Position numbers and translations under genes: made by a program. From assembly GCF_000266885.1 (NCBI RefSeq), contig NC_018020.1, positions 3,534,001 to 3,598,000 on the forward strand: a DNA stretch of 64,000 bases. Direction: 5' to 3'. Position 1 is the first letter of the stretch. Each line of letters opens with the position of its first letter. The notes beneath the pieces were generated by a model. The model saw only the letters and a program-made list of their open reading frames with translations, was not told where the DNA came from and did not search any database. Of this stretch, positions 18,368-28,410 are shown piece by piece. Source of the DNA: Turneriella parva DSM 21527. GTDB lineage: Bacteria; Spirochaetota; Leptospiria; Turneriellales; Turneriellaceae.

Positions 18368-18652
18368 ATGAGTCTATCGAAAAAAGGCACGTTTTTAATT
18401 GGCTTTCTGCTTAGTGTGCTACTAGGCGGTTGCGGGGCAACACCAGAGCAATTAAGACGCAGAGCAAGTTTTGATTTGGGCTGCGCGGAAGAAAAAATAG
18501 AATTGATTGAACTCGATTCTCGCACTACGGGAGTTTCAGGGTGTAACAAGAAAGCTACCTACATTGAATCGTGCGCGCAGAATACCATGTGGAAAGAAGG
18601 GCCTCCTGATTGCACTTGGGTTTTAAACTCCGACGCTCAGAAAGCAAAATAG
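18368..18652 (+). CDS. small Cys-containing lipoprotein
   Basis: 94 residues from the ATG at 18368; signal peptide GFLLSVLLGGC, lipid Cys22. The mature part RASFDLGCAEEKIELIELDS then GVSGCNKKATYIESC matches a short Cys-paired motif often seen in uncharacterised secreted proteins of myxobacteria (family recalled from memory, function unknown). Likely a disulfide-stabilised envelope protein. Sole gene of cassette 20. Confidence 0.6.
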   Translation: MSLSKKGTFLIGFLLSVLLGGCGATPEQLRRRASFDLGCAEEKIELIELDSRTTGVSGCNKKATYIESCAQNTMWKEGPPDCTWVLNSDAQKAK

Positions 18653-18667
18653 CCCTCCGCCGACTTC

Positions 18668-18890
18668 ACACAACAAAATTTACCCACTGCGCGCGCGACC
18701 ACTCCGTTGGGTCGCGTGCTCGGCCTCGGTCGCCAGGAGTCGTTGACGCCCGACAAACGGGACGTTTGTTTGGTCGGGCGCAACGAGGCGACCTTCGGCA
18801 AATTCATGGTGCATCAAGCCACGGCTTTGGAATGAAAACTGCATTTGTTGTGCGACGCACCATGAACTTCGGGTAAATTCCACGTTGCCC
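18668..18890 (+). repeat. attC 20
   Basis: R'' ACACAAC, R' GTTGCCC, arms TTTACCCA/CGGGTAAA, tip TTCATGGTGC/GCACCATGAA. Confidence 0.9.
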
Positions 18891-19343
18891 GCCATGCCTA
18901 TGCGTGGCCGAAAAATAGAAGAAGCACTGTGTGCAGTCGAGCTTGCGGCTTGCTATTTGGGTGAAGATTAGAGTTTGGCGGCTGGCGCAAGCACGACTGC
19001 TCGGTGGGCCCTCCTGGTATCGAGGTTCGTGAGCGTCAGAAATCCTACTATTTGTTCGAATTCGATATTGCGGCTTCGCAGGCCACGCATCGCGAGCTTG
19101 AGAGCAATAGGCCCCTGCCCGATCGATGCGACGTCGCGCTCGCGAGTCGGCACGGCGGGCAACAGATTTTACAAGCTGCGCCGCCATTCGCTACGCGAAA
19201 GGCGTGCTCGGTCTCGGCGACGAAGATGCGTCGACGCCCGCAGCTCAGTTGAGCTTTATTGGCGGGCGCGCCGCAGTCGCCTTCGACACAATTTGGGTTG
19301 CGCCGAAGACGGCACACCCCAAATCGTCTTGCAAAATCAAACG
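18885..19343 (+). mobile_element. family A cassette, copy 5
   Basis: Nearly identical to copy 2; one change GATATTGCGG for GGTATTGCGG. Confidence 0.85.
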
Positions 19344-19349
19344 TTGTCT
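19157..19349 (+). repeat. attC 21
   Basis: R'' GGGCAAC, R' GTTGTCT; family A. Confidence 0.9.
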
Positions 19350-19372
19350 GAAATAATTGCGCCTTTGTTATT

Positions 19373-19391
19373 CGCCGACCTCCTGTCGGCG
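19373..19391 (+). repeat. TCC-loop hairpin, 5' end of cassette 22
   Basis: 7-bp stem CGCCGAC, loop CTCCT. Confidence 0.7.
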
Positions 19392-19429
19392 CTCCCACTT
19401 TGATTCAAGACATGGCTGCTTAGATTCAG

Positions 19430-20125
19430 CTACCGAAGATACTTGAAAAATTTCGTGTTAATTGTATGAATTGTCGTATCTCTAAGAACTGGCAGATAGC
19501 CTTCAAGCAGCTTAATGAACTCAGGGAGAAATGTTTCGCCTAATTGCACAATATTCTCTGCTAACCACTCAACCCCTGGCGTCTTCCTGATTCGCTCGTG
19601 ATAATTGGCAATTAAGCCGTTTCGATGCACTTTAGCATTGCGAATTTCTTGATACGCAAGTATTTGAGGCCAGACTTCCTTATCCCAGTCGCTCATGCCC
19701 GACACTTTCCGAATATACTTTCTTGCCCTGGAGATACCTTTATCGTTCAAATCAGAAACTGCCACATCAATTTCAAAGACCTGCTGAATCACGTCACAGA
19801 CTTTATGATATTCATTTTCGAATATGGAAAATAGCTGGGCCAGAGTCGCGCTCCGGAAGCGCTCTGGATAAATATCGGCAAAATGTTGCTCAGTTGAAGA
19901 ATAGGCCTGAGCCTCAGCTTCAGAGAGAATATTAGATTCAGCATGGTTTCTTAGAAACGAAGCACGCTCTTTCATTGACCGTTCAGTGAAATTTATATAT
20001 CTTTTATAATCCGTGAATAAAACCATTAAACGCATGTGGTCGCGAAGCGGATACAGGGCCATAGAAATTCTATGGTTTTCGTTCAGCTGATCATCAACCA
20101 GCCTATTTCCAGTAATATCGAACAT
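19430..20125 (-). CDS. HEPN-like protein
   Basis: 231 residues, mostly helical. YQEIRNAKVHRNG contains R-N-A-K-V-H, the Rx4H signature of HEPN ribonucleases, in the C-terminal half. The rest has no recognisable domain. HEPN proteins are RNases in toxin-antitoxin and abortive-infection systems. No partner gene is present in cassette 22. The gene is antisense to the array. Confidence 0.55.
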   Translation of the reverse strand: MFDITGNRLVDDQLNENHRISMALYPLRDHMRLMVLFTDYKRYINFTERSMKERASFLRNHAESNILSEAEAQAYSSTEQHFADIYPERFRSATLAQLFSIFENEYHKVCDVIQQVFEIDVAVSDLNDKGISRARKYIRKVSGMSDWDKEVWPQILAYQEIRNAKVHRNGLIANYHERIRKTPGVEWLAENIVQLGETFLPEFIKLLEGYLPVLRDTTIHTINTKFFKYLR

Positions 20126-20216
20126 GCAATTTCGATACGAAAAAGTTTCAAATACCTCAGGCGTAAAGCCCAGTTTAAGATCATATAAGGTTGGATATGC
20201 GCAATCGTTCCTTGTC

Positions 20217-20237
20217 GCCCGGCCGTCCTAGCCGGGC
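20217..20237 (+). repeat. TCC-loop hairpin, 3' end of cassette 22
   Basis: 7-bp stem GCCCGGC, loop CGTCCTA. Confidence 0.7.
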
Positions 20238-20256
20238 TCACAGGCGCAATTACTTC

Positions 20257-20471
20257 AGACAACAAATTTTACGCGCTGCGCCGCGACCACTTCGTTGGGT
20301 CGCGTGCTCGGGTCTCCGCGGCAAGGATCGCGGACGACGCGCACACCGGGAGGTGTGTTTTCGCGCGTCGCCGCGAGCCGCTACGACCACATTTTTTGAC
20401 GCGAATCGGCTTTACAGATTGAATAATTGACACAAGCGTCAAAAAACGTCAGCGTAAAATCCACGTTAGGC
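20257..20471 (+). repeat. attC 22
   Basis: R'' AGACAAC, R' GTTAGGC, arms TTTTACGCG/AGCGTAAA. Confidence 0.9.
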
Positions 20472-20485
20472 GCAATAGGTAACCC

Positions 20486-21250
20486 ATGAAAAAGCTTCCG
20501 ATATTATTTTTGATTTTCTTAAGTATTGATTGTTCAGAACCTCAGGCTAAGAATTCGGCCGTGATTCCAGAGAAGGAGTTTCGAGATATAATCACACAAA
20601 GTCAGTTCTATTCGGGTGCCGGGGCTGGTTTTTTCCGCTTCGAATTAAAATTTACTAAAGACATGAAATATTCCCTCGCGTTTGCCGGTGGCCATACAGG
20701 TTGGGAATCGGCAGGTACATATGCGATTAAAAGCAACACGGCAATCCTAAATGTACAATCCTGTTCCGGAGATTTGATTTCGGCCGATGTATGCCAGAAG
20801 GCTCTGCAAGGCACAGTTTGCCAAGTGGTTGAGACGCGAGAATCATTAGATTATTCCCATGATTTAAGCTGCAAATTTGCGAATAAATTTCCTGCCTTTG
20901 GGAAAGACGAAGTTGGTGATTTTGATTTTCCTATTTCGAAACGGATATTGCCAGCCGGTGCGGAACGTAAATGGCAAAATATCGAGGTTGTTACCATGGG
21001 GCATACCGTTTGGGTTAGCACCACAACTGTGAATTTGCGGGAAAAGCCAAGTTCCCAAGCACCAACCCGGGAGTATATCGTTGATCCCTACGGTGAGCGA
21101 CTGCCTTCTCTTCCAAAAGGCACTAAGGTAATTGTACACGCCAGAACGAAGGCAAAGGAAAGAATCGGTACGAAAGAGAATTACTGGTATCTTATTAGCG
21201 TCGATGCCACCGATTATGTTTGGGCATTCGGGGAATATTTCGTCCGTTAG
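20486..21250 (+). CDS. lipoprotein with C-terminal SH3 domain
   Basis: 254 residues; signal peptide LIFLSIDC with lipid Cys16 (Asp at -1). Residues 60-110 form a beta-rich region (FELKFTKDMKYSLAF); the C-terminal 80 residues are an SH3b domain (VNLREKPSSQAPTREYIV, YWYLISV...YVWAFGEYF). Envelope role likely. Sole gene of cassette 23, start 20 bases into the cassette. Confidence 0.65.
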   Translation: MKKLPILFLIFLSIDCSEPQAKNSAVIPEKEFRDIITQSQFYSGAGAGFFRFELKFTKDMKYSLAFAGGHTGWESAGTYAIKSNTAILNVQSCSGDLISADVCQKALQGTVCQVVETRESLDYSHDLSCKFANKFPAFGKDEVGDFDFPISKRILPAGAERKWQNIEVVTMGHTVWVSTTTVNLREKPSSQAPTREYIVDPYGERLPSLPKGTKVIVHARTKAKERIGTKENYWYLISVDATDYVWAFGEYFVR

Positions 21251-21262
21251 GTTACCTACTGC

Positions 21263-21456
21263 GCCTAACAAATTTTACAAGCTGCGCCCCTGCGGTGCCG
21301 TGGCTCCTCGGGTGCTCGGCCTTTCGCGGCGAAGATCGCAGATGACGCGCAAGCGGGACGCTTGCTTTTGCGCGTCACTGCGAGCCGCTCCAGGCACATT
21401 TTGACTTGAAGCGAAGACGCTCCAAGTCAAAACGTCTTGTAAAATCCGCGTTGTGT
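21263..21456 (+). repeat. attC 23
   Basis: R'' GCCTAAC, R' GTTGTGT, arms TTTTACAAG/CTTGTAAA. Confidence 0.9.
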
Positions 21457-21958
21457 GCAATAGCAAGACAAATAAACCTATCTTGAGGAGTAACGTGTGA
21501 AACTACTAAGCAAGACCAATTTAATCCTATTTTGGCTCTTTGTGGCAACGCAGCTGCAGGCTAACTTTTTGCGTGACGGCATTAAGGAAATCGGCGGTGG
21601 TATCAGTGGTACCACTCACCAGCAATACAATTACACACAATTTGGCTTCGAGGTGGCGCCCACTTTTGCATATTACTTTTCAGCGCATTGGTTCGCGGCC
21701 ACCGGAGTAAATGTTGGCTATTTCTACCAAACTACGCGGCACCAGAATTTCAATTACACGATCTCTTATGCGCAGCTGTACCCGAAGGTAGGCATTGGCT
21801 ACTATACTATTATATCGGAAAACCTGGCGTTTGCAATACCGGTATTTATCTATCATGAGTTCAATTTTGGCACATTTGGCAATCGGAGTGAGCCTAATGC
21901 AAGCTATTACGATGGCGGCGCGTATAGCATCTGCAGTGACCCCCGAAAACCGGACAGC

Positions 21959-22778
21959 TTAACCTGCTGCCATTAGGTTCCTGTATTCAACCGGCGAACG
22001 CATCTTCAAGCCTTTATGGGGCGCATGATGGTTGTAGTCATGCATCCAGTCTGAAATCTGCGGCATTACTTTCCACGCGGATTCAAGGCGATTTATGTAA
22101 ACGTAATCGCGCTTGAATGTTTTCACAAATGCTTCGGCCATACCGTTGCTTTCAGGGCTATAGGCAGGCGTCGTGCAGACTTGAAAGCCGATGGAAGATG
22201 CAAAATGAACCGTTTCACGGCTCGTGAATTGTGGGCCATTATCACTGAGCAGTTGAATGGTGTGTGGGCATTCAGCCTTGCCAAAGCGCTCTTCGACTGC
22301 ACCGAGCAGCATGTCGCGAATGTTCAGACCGTCGATGCCGACGGTGCTGCTAAAGTGATTGATGACTTGCCGATCGTGGCAATCCAGACAAACGCACCCA
22401 GACGTGAGTGCCATCCCAGGTAAGCACGCCAAATATATCCATGCACCAGCGCACGTCACTTTTCGCCGTGATGATTCTGCCATCATGCACAAGGGTGCGA
22501 CGGCTTGCAACTTTTTGCAGCAGCAACTGGTGCACCTTCATCAATCGGTAGACGCGCTTCTTATTCACGCGTGAAAAGCCTTGTTTTTCAAGGGTTTTGT
22601 TGAGCATTGCTGTCACGCGTCTATACCCGTAAGTCGGTCTTTCATCACAGATGCGTCGGATTTCCGGCAGTACTCGTTCATCTACCGTCTGGTCGGTTTT
22701 ATTTCCGCGTCGTGAGGATTTCAAGCTTTCATAGAGGTTGGATCGAGATACGCGCAATACATCCGCTACCTGATTCAC
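21959..22778 (-). pseudogene. IS3-family OrfB, frameshifted
   Basis: Integrase-core (DDE) transposase corresponding to the intact 273-residue OrfB of copies 2 and 3, but two single-base losses near 22388-22395 shift the frame between the first catalytic Asp (WCMDIFG) and the second (LLSDNGPQF). This copy cannot supply transposase itself. Confidence 0.85.
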
Positions 22779-23170
22779 TCGAAACCCTCGATGCCGCGCA
22801 ATGGCTTGTGCGAGATCAGTTTTTTTTCGCGTCCAATACGCACGGCTTCCTTGAGGATTTCAACTTCTTCCGTCTTACGACCCAAAATGCTCTCCAGCCG
22901 ACGGATGCGCTCTTGGAGCTGCCTGACCTGCGATACGGGCAATACTTCCTCTTCGCTGCCAACAGCCGTCAGAGCGCCAGCCTCTTTCAGCTTTTTCCAT
23001 TTGAAAATCTGCGTCGCTGCGATTCCATGTTTTCGGGCCACATACGACATGCTCATACCGGGCTGTTCGGCCTCTACCAGAATCTCCAGTTTCTCCGCGA
23101 CCGACCATCTGCGCCGCCGCTGGACGGTTGTGACTAACTCTACCTTAGCCTTAGTACTATCATTATTCAT
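22775..23170 (-). CDS. IS3-family OrfA, copy 1
   Basis: 131 residues: N-terminal helix-turn-helix (RRWSVAEKLEILVEAEQPG, YVARKHGIAATQIFKWKK) and a C-terminal leucine-zipper-like coil (RQLQERIRRLESILGRKTEE). Binds the IS ends. An A8 run (T8 on the + strand, 22820-22827) near its 3' end is the probable -1 frameshift site that would make OrfAB transposase. Confidence 0.9.
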   Translation of the reverse strand: MNNDSTKAKVELVTTVQRRRRWSVAEKLEILVEAEQPGMSMSYVARKHGIAATQIFKWKKLKEAGALTAVGSEEEVLPVSQVRQLQERIRRLESILGRKTEEVEILKEAVRIGREKKLISHKPLRGIEGFE

Positions 23171-23392
23171 ATCACTACTCCTATGTCTTAGGAGCAGGAT
23201 AAGGTGTCCGGTGATTTAGGGGGTCGCTACAGCATCGATCCAACAATAAAAATACGAGTTAACGAAAACGTATTGTTGAGTCCATATATTTCTGTCAGAA
23301 GCCTCTTCTTTTCCGAATTAAATCAAGGGTTGGTTTTCAAAACGTATTATGGAATGAATTGGACATATATTTGGTGACATTCTTGCTACTGC

Positions 23393-23617
23393 ACACAACA
23401 AGATTTACCTGCTGCGCTCCCTGCGGTGCCGTAGCTCCTCGGGTGCTCGGCCTCCGGTGGCCTGAAATGCGTTGACGCCCGCGCTCTGTCGAGCTTAATT
23501 GGCGGGCGCAACGCAGCCACCTGCGGCACATCGATGGCGCGCCAAGAGCGGCTTCTGTAAGAAGACTGCATCTATTGTGCGGCGCACCATCGACGTCAGG
23601 TAAATCCACCGTTGCCC
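23393..23617 (+). repeat. attC 24
   Basis: R'' ACACAAC, R' GTTGCCC, arms TTTACCTG/CAGGTAAA; duplicated as attC 63. Confidence 0.9.
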
Positions 23618-24070
23618 GCCATGCCTATGCGTGGCCGAAAAATAGAAGAAGCACTGTGTGCAGTCGAGCTTGCGGCTTGCTATTTGCGTGAAGATTAGAG
23701 TTTGCCGGTTGGCGCAAGCACGACTGCTCGGTGGGCGCTCCTGGTATCGAGGTTCGTGAGCGTCAGAAATCCTACTATTTGTTCGAATTCGGTATTGCGG
23801 CTTCGCAGGCCACGCATCGCGAGCTTGAGAGCGATTGGCCCCTGCCCGATCAATGCGACGTCGCGCTCGCGAGTCGGCACGGCGGGCAACAGATTTTACA
23901 AGCTGCGCCGCCATTCGCTACGCGAAAGGCGTGCTCGGTCTCGGCGACGAAGATGCGTCGACGCCCGCAGCTCGGTTGAGCTTCATTGGCGGGTGCGCCG
24001 CAGTCGCCTTCGACACAATTTGGGTTGCGCCGAAGACGGCACACCCCAAATCGTCTAGTAAAATCTAACG
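23612..24070 (+). mobile_element. family A cassette, copy 6
   Basis: Identical to copy 14 up to the attC tip; part of the segment duplicated next to IS copy 3. Confidence 0.85.
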
Positions 24071-24076
24071 TTGCCC
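23884..24076 (+). repeat. attC 25
   Basis: R'' GGGCAAC, R' GTTGCCC; family A. Confidence 0.9.
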
Positions 24077-24529
24077 GCCATGCCTATGCGTGGCCGAAAA
24101 ATAGAAGAGATACTGTGTGCAGTCGAGCTTGCGGCTTGCTATTTCGATGAAGATTAGAGTTTGGCGACTGGCGCAAGCACGACTGCTCGGTGGGCGCTCC
24201 TGGTTTCGAGGTTCGTGAGCGTCAGAAATCCTGCTATTTGTTCGAATTCGGTATTGCGGCTTCGCAGGCCACGCATCGCGAGCTTGAAAGCAATAGGCCC
24301 CTGCCCGATCGATGCGACGTCGCGCTCGCGAGTCGGCACGGCGGGCAACAGATTTTACAAGCTGCGCCGCCATTCGCTACGCGAAAGGCGTGCTCGGTCT
24401 CGGCGACGAAGATGCGTCGACGCCCGCAGCTCAGTTGAGCTTTATTGGCGGGCGCGCCGCAGTCGCCTTCGACACAATTTGGGTTGCGCCGAAGACGGCA
24501 CACCCCAAATCGTCTTGTAAAATCTAACG
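24071..24529 (+). mobile_element. family A cassette, copy 7
   Basis: Head-to-tail with copy 6 and followed by three B cassettes, a run of five ORF-poor cassettes. Confidence 0.85.
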
Positions 24530-24535
24530 TTCTAT
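24343..24535 (+). repeat. attC 26
   Basis: R'' GGGCAAC, R' GTTCTAT; family A. Confidence 0.9.
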
Positions 24536-25107
24536 GTCATTGCCTAGCGTCGCGAAGAAGTAGAAAAGCCAAAGAGCGCCTCGTCATTGTAAGCTCCTTC
24601 CAGGCTTGAACGCTGGTTGTGTAACGGATGCTACAGTTGAAGATCGCGACGCTCCGCGATCGCTGCAAGAGTTTTACCCAGGCGTATTCGCAAAACCCGC
24701 GAAGAGTTGTCGGCGCGATGGATCAGATTTCGTCTTGCGCTACGTTCGCGAGCCTTCGTTTTTTCGTACGCGGCGGGAATTACCGAGGCCTCGCGAACTC
24801 CGCTTTGCTTAAACCTCCAACGCCTCGTCATGTAAAGTGCGGGCTTTGCGAACACGCCACAGCCCTACCCCCTAAGCGATCGCTTGACGGCAACGACATA
24901 GAACAAATTTTACGCGCTGCGCCGCGACCACTGCGTTGGGTCGCGTGCTCGGCCCTACGCGCCGAAGATGCCCTTCGCCCGCCGGCCAATGGGCCTGCAT
25001 TGGCGGGCTCGGGCAGGCGCTACGGGCACATGCGCTTCGCGTAAAACGCAATGGTTGAAATACAAAACACTTTACACCCGCAGGCGCACGTCAGCGTAAA
25101 ATCCACG
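24530..25107 (+). mobile_element. family B cassette, copy 3
   Basis: Reference copy. Hairpin 24642-24661; outer inverted repeat arms 24681-24700 and 24839-24858; inner arms GTTCGCGAG (24744-24752) and CTCGCGAAC (24790-24798). Confidence 0.85.
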
Positions 25108-25113
25108 TTCTAT
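24898..25113 (+). repeat. attC 27
   Basis: R'' ATAGAAC, R' GTTCTAT; family B, cognate ends. Confidence 0.9.
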
Positions 25114-25684
25114 GTCATTGCCTAGCGTCGCGAAGAAGTAGAAAAGCCAAAGAGCGCCTCGTCATTGTAAGCTCCTTCCAGGCTTGAACGCTGGTTGTGT
25201 AACGGATGCTACAGTTGAAGATCGCGACGCTCCGCGATCGCTGCAAGAGTTTTACCCAGGCGTATTCGCAAAACCCGCGAAGAGTTGTCGGCGCGATGGA
25301 TCAGATTTCGTCTTGCGCTACGTTCGCGAGCCTTCGTTTTTCGTACGCGGCGGGAATTACCGAGGCCTCGCGAACTCCGCTTTGCTTAAACCTCCAACGC
25401 CTCGTCATGTAAAGTGCGGGCTTTGCGAACACGCCACAGCCCTACCCCCTAAGCGATCGCTTGACGGCAACGACATAGAACAAATTTTACGCGCTGCGCC
25501 GCGACCACTGCGTTGGGTCGCGTGCTCGGCCCTACGCGCCGAAGATGCCCTTCGCCCGCCGGCCAATGGGCCTGCATTGGCGGGCTCGGGCAGGCGCTAC
25601 GGGCACATGCGCTTCGCGTAAAACGCAATGGTTGAAATACAAAACACTTTACACCCGCAGGCGCACGTCAGCGTAAAATCCACG
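25108..25684 (+). mobile_element. family B cassette, copy 4
   Basis: Differs from copy 3 by one missing T in the T run near 25337; a very recent tandem duplication. Confidence 0.85.
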
Positions 25685-25690
25685 TTCTAT
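25475..25690 (+). repeat. attC 28
   Basis: R'' ATAGAAC, R' GTTCTAT; family B. Confidence 0.9.
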
Positions 25691-26261
25691 GTCATTGCCT
25701 AGCGTCGCGAAGAGATAGAAAGGCCGAAGAGCGCCTCGTCATTGCAAGCTCCTTCCAGGATTCAACGCGGGTTGTGTAACGAATGCTACAGATGAAGATC
25801 GCGACGCTCCGCGATCGCTGCAAGAGTTTTACCCAGGCGTATTCGCAAAACCCGCGAAGAGTTGTCGGCGCGATGGATCAGGTTTCGTCTCGCGCTACGT
25901 TCGCGAGCCTTCATTCATTCGTACGCGGCGGGAATTACTGGGAGCTCGCGAACTCCGCTTTCATTTAACCTCGGGCGCCTCGACAGGCAAAGTGCGGGTT
26001 TTGCGAACACGCCACAGCCCTGCTCCCAAGCGACCGCTTGACGGCAACGACATAGAACAAATTTTACGCGCTGCGCCGCGACCACTCCGTTGGGTCGCGT
26101 GCTCGGCCCTGCGCGCCAAAGATGCCTTCGTCGCACAAACGGGACGTTTGTTTGGTGCTCCTCAGGCAGGCGCTCCGGGCACATGCGCTTCGCGTAAAAC
26201 GCAATGGTTGAAAAGACAAAACACTTTACACCCGCAGGCGCACGTCAGCGTAAAATCAACG
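25685..26261 (+). mobile_element. family B cassette, copy 5
   Basis: Diverged by scattered substitutions; attC 29 has the GCACAAACG-type central hairpin instead of the GCCCGCCGG type. Confidence 0.85.
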
Positions 26262-26267
26262 TTGTAC
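26052..26267 (+). repeat. attC 29
   Basis: R'' ATAGAAC, R' GTTGTAC; family B. Confidence 0.9.
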
Positions 26268-26270
26268 GAC

Positions 26271-26684
26271 ATGCCCAAAAATATTTTTTTGAAGATTCTC
26301 CATGCTATTGCACTCTGCTTTTGGGTTTTGCCTACCCCAATTTTGGCACATGGCGTAGAAAATTTGGTGCAAACGAGTCTTTTTTTGTTTGTGGTCTTCA
26401 ATCTGGTCGGCCTGCTGCTTTCAATTTTGGCAAACTGGCGGAATTTTAAGCCTCTGAATAAGTGGCGGCTTCTTTCTATTTTTCTTGTCCAGAATGTGGT
26501 GCAGATGATAATAACATGGGCTCTATTTACCTCTCTGGACCGAAAATTCGAAGCTAACACACTAAAAGGGCCATTGCTTTTCTGGCTTTCGGGCTGGGTA
26601 TTTGGCATTATTGCTGCAAATCTCTTAGCTTGGTTATTGGCGTTGCGACTAAAAATAAACTCGTCAAATGAGACTGAATTATGA
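26271..26684 (+). CDS. small membrane protein
   Basis: 137 residues, four predicted membrane segments (ILHAIALCFWVLPTPILA, TSLFLFVVFNLVGLLLSIL, LLSIFLVQNVVQMIITWALF, LLFWLSGWVFGIIAANLLAW). The ATG falls at position 11 of the cassette (inside the conserved cassette-end repeat), with no ribosome site visible, so translation may be leaderless or depend on upstream read-through. Family unknown; cassette 30. Confidence 0.55.
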   Translation: MPKNIFLKILHAIALCFWVLPTPILAHGVENLVQTSLFLFVVFNLVGLLLSILANWRNFKPLNKWRLLSIFLVQNVVQMIITWALFTSLDRKFEANTLKGPLLFWLSGWVFGIIAANLLAWLLALRLKINSSNETEL

Positions 26685-26721
26685 AGATGCTGCTGAAAGG
26701 ATTTGCCGAATTGGCCACGTC

Positions 26722-26946
26722 GTACAACAAAATTTACCTGCTGCGCTCGCTGCGGTGCCGTAGCTCCTCGCGTGCTCGGCCCTACGCGCCAGAAGATCGC
26801 GGACAAAGCACAAGCGGGACGCTTGTTTTGTGCTTTGCCGCGAGGCGCTCCGGGCAAATTTATGGTGCGTCAAAACGCGGCTTTCCAGAAAAGACGGTTA
26901 TTATTGTGCGACGCACCATAAACTTCAGGTAAATTCCACGTTGCCC
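26722..26946 (+). repeat. attC 30
   Basis: R'' GTACAAC, R' GTTGCCC, arms TTTACCTG/CAGGTAAA, tip TTTATGGTGCG/CGCACCATAAA. Confidence 0.9.
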
Positions 26947-27399
26947 GCCATGCCTATGCGTGGCCGAAAAATAGAAGAAGCTCTCTGTGCAGTCGAGCTT
27001 GCGGCTTGCTATTTCGGTGAAGATTAGAGTTTGGCGACTGGCGCAAGCACGACTGCTCGGTGGGCGCTCCTGGTATCGAGGTTCGTGAGCGTCAGAAATC
27101 CTACTATTTGTTCGAATTCGGTATTGCGGCTTCGCAGGCCACGCATCGCGAGCTTGAGAGCGATTGGCCCCTGCCCGATCGATGCGACGTCGCGCTCGCG
27201 AGTCGGCACGGCGGGCAACAGATTTTACAAGCTGCGCCGCCATTCGCTACGCGAAAGGCGTGCTCGGTCTCGGCGACGAAGATGCGTCGACGCCCGCAGC
27301 TCAGTTGAGCTTTATTGGCGGGCGCGCCGCAGTCGCCTTCGACACAATTTGGGTTGCGCCGAAGACGCCGCACCCCAAATCGTCTAGTAAAATCAAGCG
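26941..27399 (+). mobile_element. family A cassette, copy 8
   Basis: Consensus-like; attC 31 has GACGCCGCACC in the tip instead of GACGGCACACC. Confidence 0.85.
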
Positions 27400-27405
27400 T
27401 TCTCT
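27213..27405 (+). repeat. attC 31
   Basis: R'' GGGCAAC, R' GTTCTCT; family A. Confidence 0.9.
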
Positions 27406-27427
27406 GACATTGCCACGCATTCTTTTT

Positions 27428-27447
27428 CGCCCGCGTCCATGCGGGCG
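27428..27447 (+). repeat. TCC-loop hairpin, 5' end of cassette 32
   Basis: 7-bp stem CGCCCGC, loop GTCCAT. Confidence 0.75.
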
Positions 27448-27535
27448 CTTAGACTGAAAGCGCTGTCATAGCTTTGCCCAGGATGGCAAATTACCGGCAG
27501 ATAGGAGGCTTATTATGAATACCGGGCCTCAATAT

Positions 27536-28057
27536 TTATGGCTTTGTTTGATAAATATCAACCGGAAATTTATAAGATATGCCAAATTCATGGTAAGTTA
27601 GTTGTGGAAAATAGTTAAATCGATAGTAAACAAAGCCATAAGCCAAGAACACGAAAGGCTTTAATGAAACACCTTGAAGATTTTCTGATTTCAGAATATG
27701 GTAAGCCACCTCTAATCCCAAGAGTTTGTACGCAATCTCCGCACCCAAAAAAAGATTATCCTGTTTTCTAAAAACATTATACTGATACTCGAATACAACA
27801 TTTGACCACCATGAATTCAATGGTCGATCATGGACATATCCAAAGGAAATAAGGCCTCCGAGGGCGAAACCTCCGTTTGCTGCGGCCAAATCTAAGCCGG
27901 GGCCCCACATATAGATTCCATCACAATCTGGTTCCGCTAGCACTGCAGCGCCAATCATGCACTTTCGTTTCCTTGGTTCCTTTTGTTCCTCAGCAATGAT
28001 AATATTTGTCGATACCAGCATCATGAGGGCAAATAACCATTTTGAGATTGCTCCCAT
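27536..28057 (-). CDS. putative outer-membrane protein
   Basis: 173 residues from the ATG at 28057; signal peptide WLFALMMLVSTNIIIAEE. Alternating hydrophobic strands (FALGGLISFGYVHDRPL, NVVFEYQYNVFRKQDNLFLG, PFVFLAYGFVYYRFNYF) suggest an 8-stranded beta-barrel, though the C-terminal residues (YQTKP) lack the usual final aromatic. Antisense gene of cassette 32. Confidence 0.55.
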   Translation of the reverse strand: MGAISKWLFALMMLVSTNIIIAEEQKEPRKRKCMIGAAVLAEPDCDGIYMWGPGLDLAAANGGFALGGLISFGYVHDRPLNSWWSNVVFEYQYNVFRKQDNLFLGAEIAYKLLGLEVAYHILKSENLQGVSLKPFVFLAYGFVYYRFNYFPQLTYHEFGISYKFPVDIYQTKP

Positions 28058-28147
28058 ATTTATGCCAATTTGTTGGCATCTGACTATGCCGTAAATGGAG
28101 TTTTGGCAAAGAAGAATATGTCCATGGCGACACTGCAATATTTTGTC

Positions 28148-28169
28148 GCTCGGCCATCCTTGGCCGAGC
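28148..28169 (+). repeat. TCC-loop hairpin, 3' end of cassette 32
   Basis: 8-bp stem GCTCGGCC, loop ATCCTT. Confidence 0.75.
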
Positions 28170-28188
28170 TTAAATGCGTGCCAACGTC

Positions 28189-28384
28189 AGAGAACAAATT
28201 TTACGCGCTGCGGGCGCGACCGCTCCGCTGGGTCGCGTCCTCGGGTCTTCGCGGCGGAAGATCGCGGACGACGCGCACACCGGGAGGTGTGTTTTCGCGC
28301 GTCGCCGCGAGCCGCTACGACCACATTTTGACTTGCTGTGAAGACACAGCAAGTCAAAACGTCAGCGTAAAATCACCGTTGTCT
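28189..28384 (+). repeat. attC 32
   Basis: R'' AGAGAAC, R' GTTGTCT, arms TTTTACGCG/AGCGTAAA. Confidence 0.9.
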
Positions 28385-28410
28385 GCAATAACCGGTAAAT
28401 ATTGTTTTAT

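Larger units (their letters stand above)
21932..23231 (-). mobile_element. IS3-family insertion sequence, copy 1 (decayed)
   Basis: 1300 bp, flanked by the 5-bp direct repeat GCATC (21927-21931 and 23232-23236). Ends TGCAGTGACCCCC and, reversed, TGTAGCGACCCCC form imperfect inverted repeats with a shared CCGGACA further in. It differs from copies 2 and 3 by two single-base deletions near 22388 and 22395 that break orfB. Confidence 0.9.
21497..23377 (+). pseudogene. outer-membrane beta-barrel gene split by an IS
   Basis: The 5' part (21497-21931) encodes a signal peptide and amphipathic strands (FGFEVAPTFAYYFSAHWF); it reads into the IS at DGGAYSI. After the IS the frame continues ...SIDPTIKIRVNENVLLSPY and stops at 23377 with the terminal aromatic of a barrel (WTYIW). 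Removing the IS and one copy of the GCATC duplication restores one frame. Ribosome site TTGAGGAG precedes the GTG start. Cassette 24. Confidence 0.8.

Noticed and set aside
24671-24858. A second, decayed attC inside family B (GTTTTAC and GTAAAG)
   Set aside because: The two boxes are not nested correctly with the flanking inverted repeat, so they could not form attC arms.
24606-25044. Open frames of 68-145 codons in family B cassettes
   Set aside because: They change length with single-base indels between near-identical copies (copies 3 and 4) and run into the attC stem; no protein family is recognisable.
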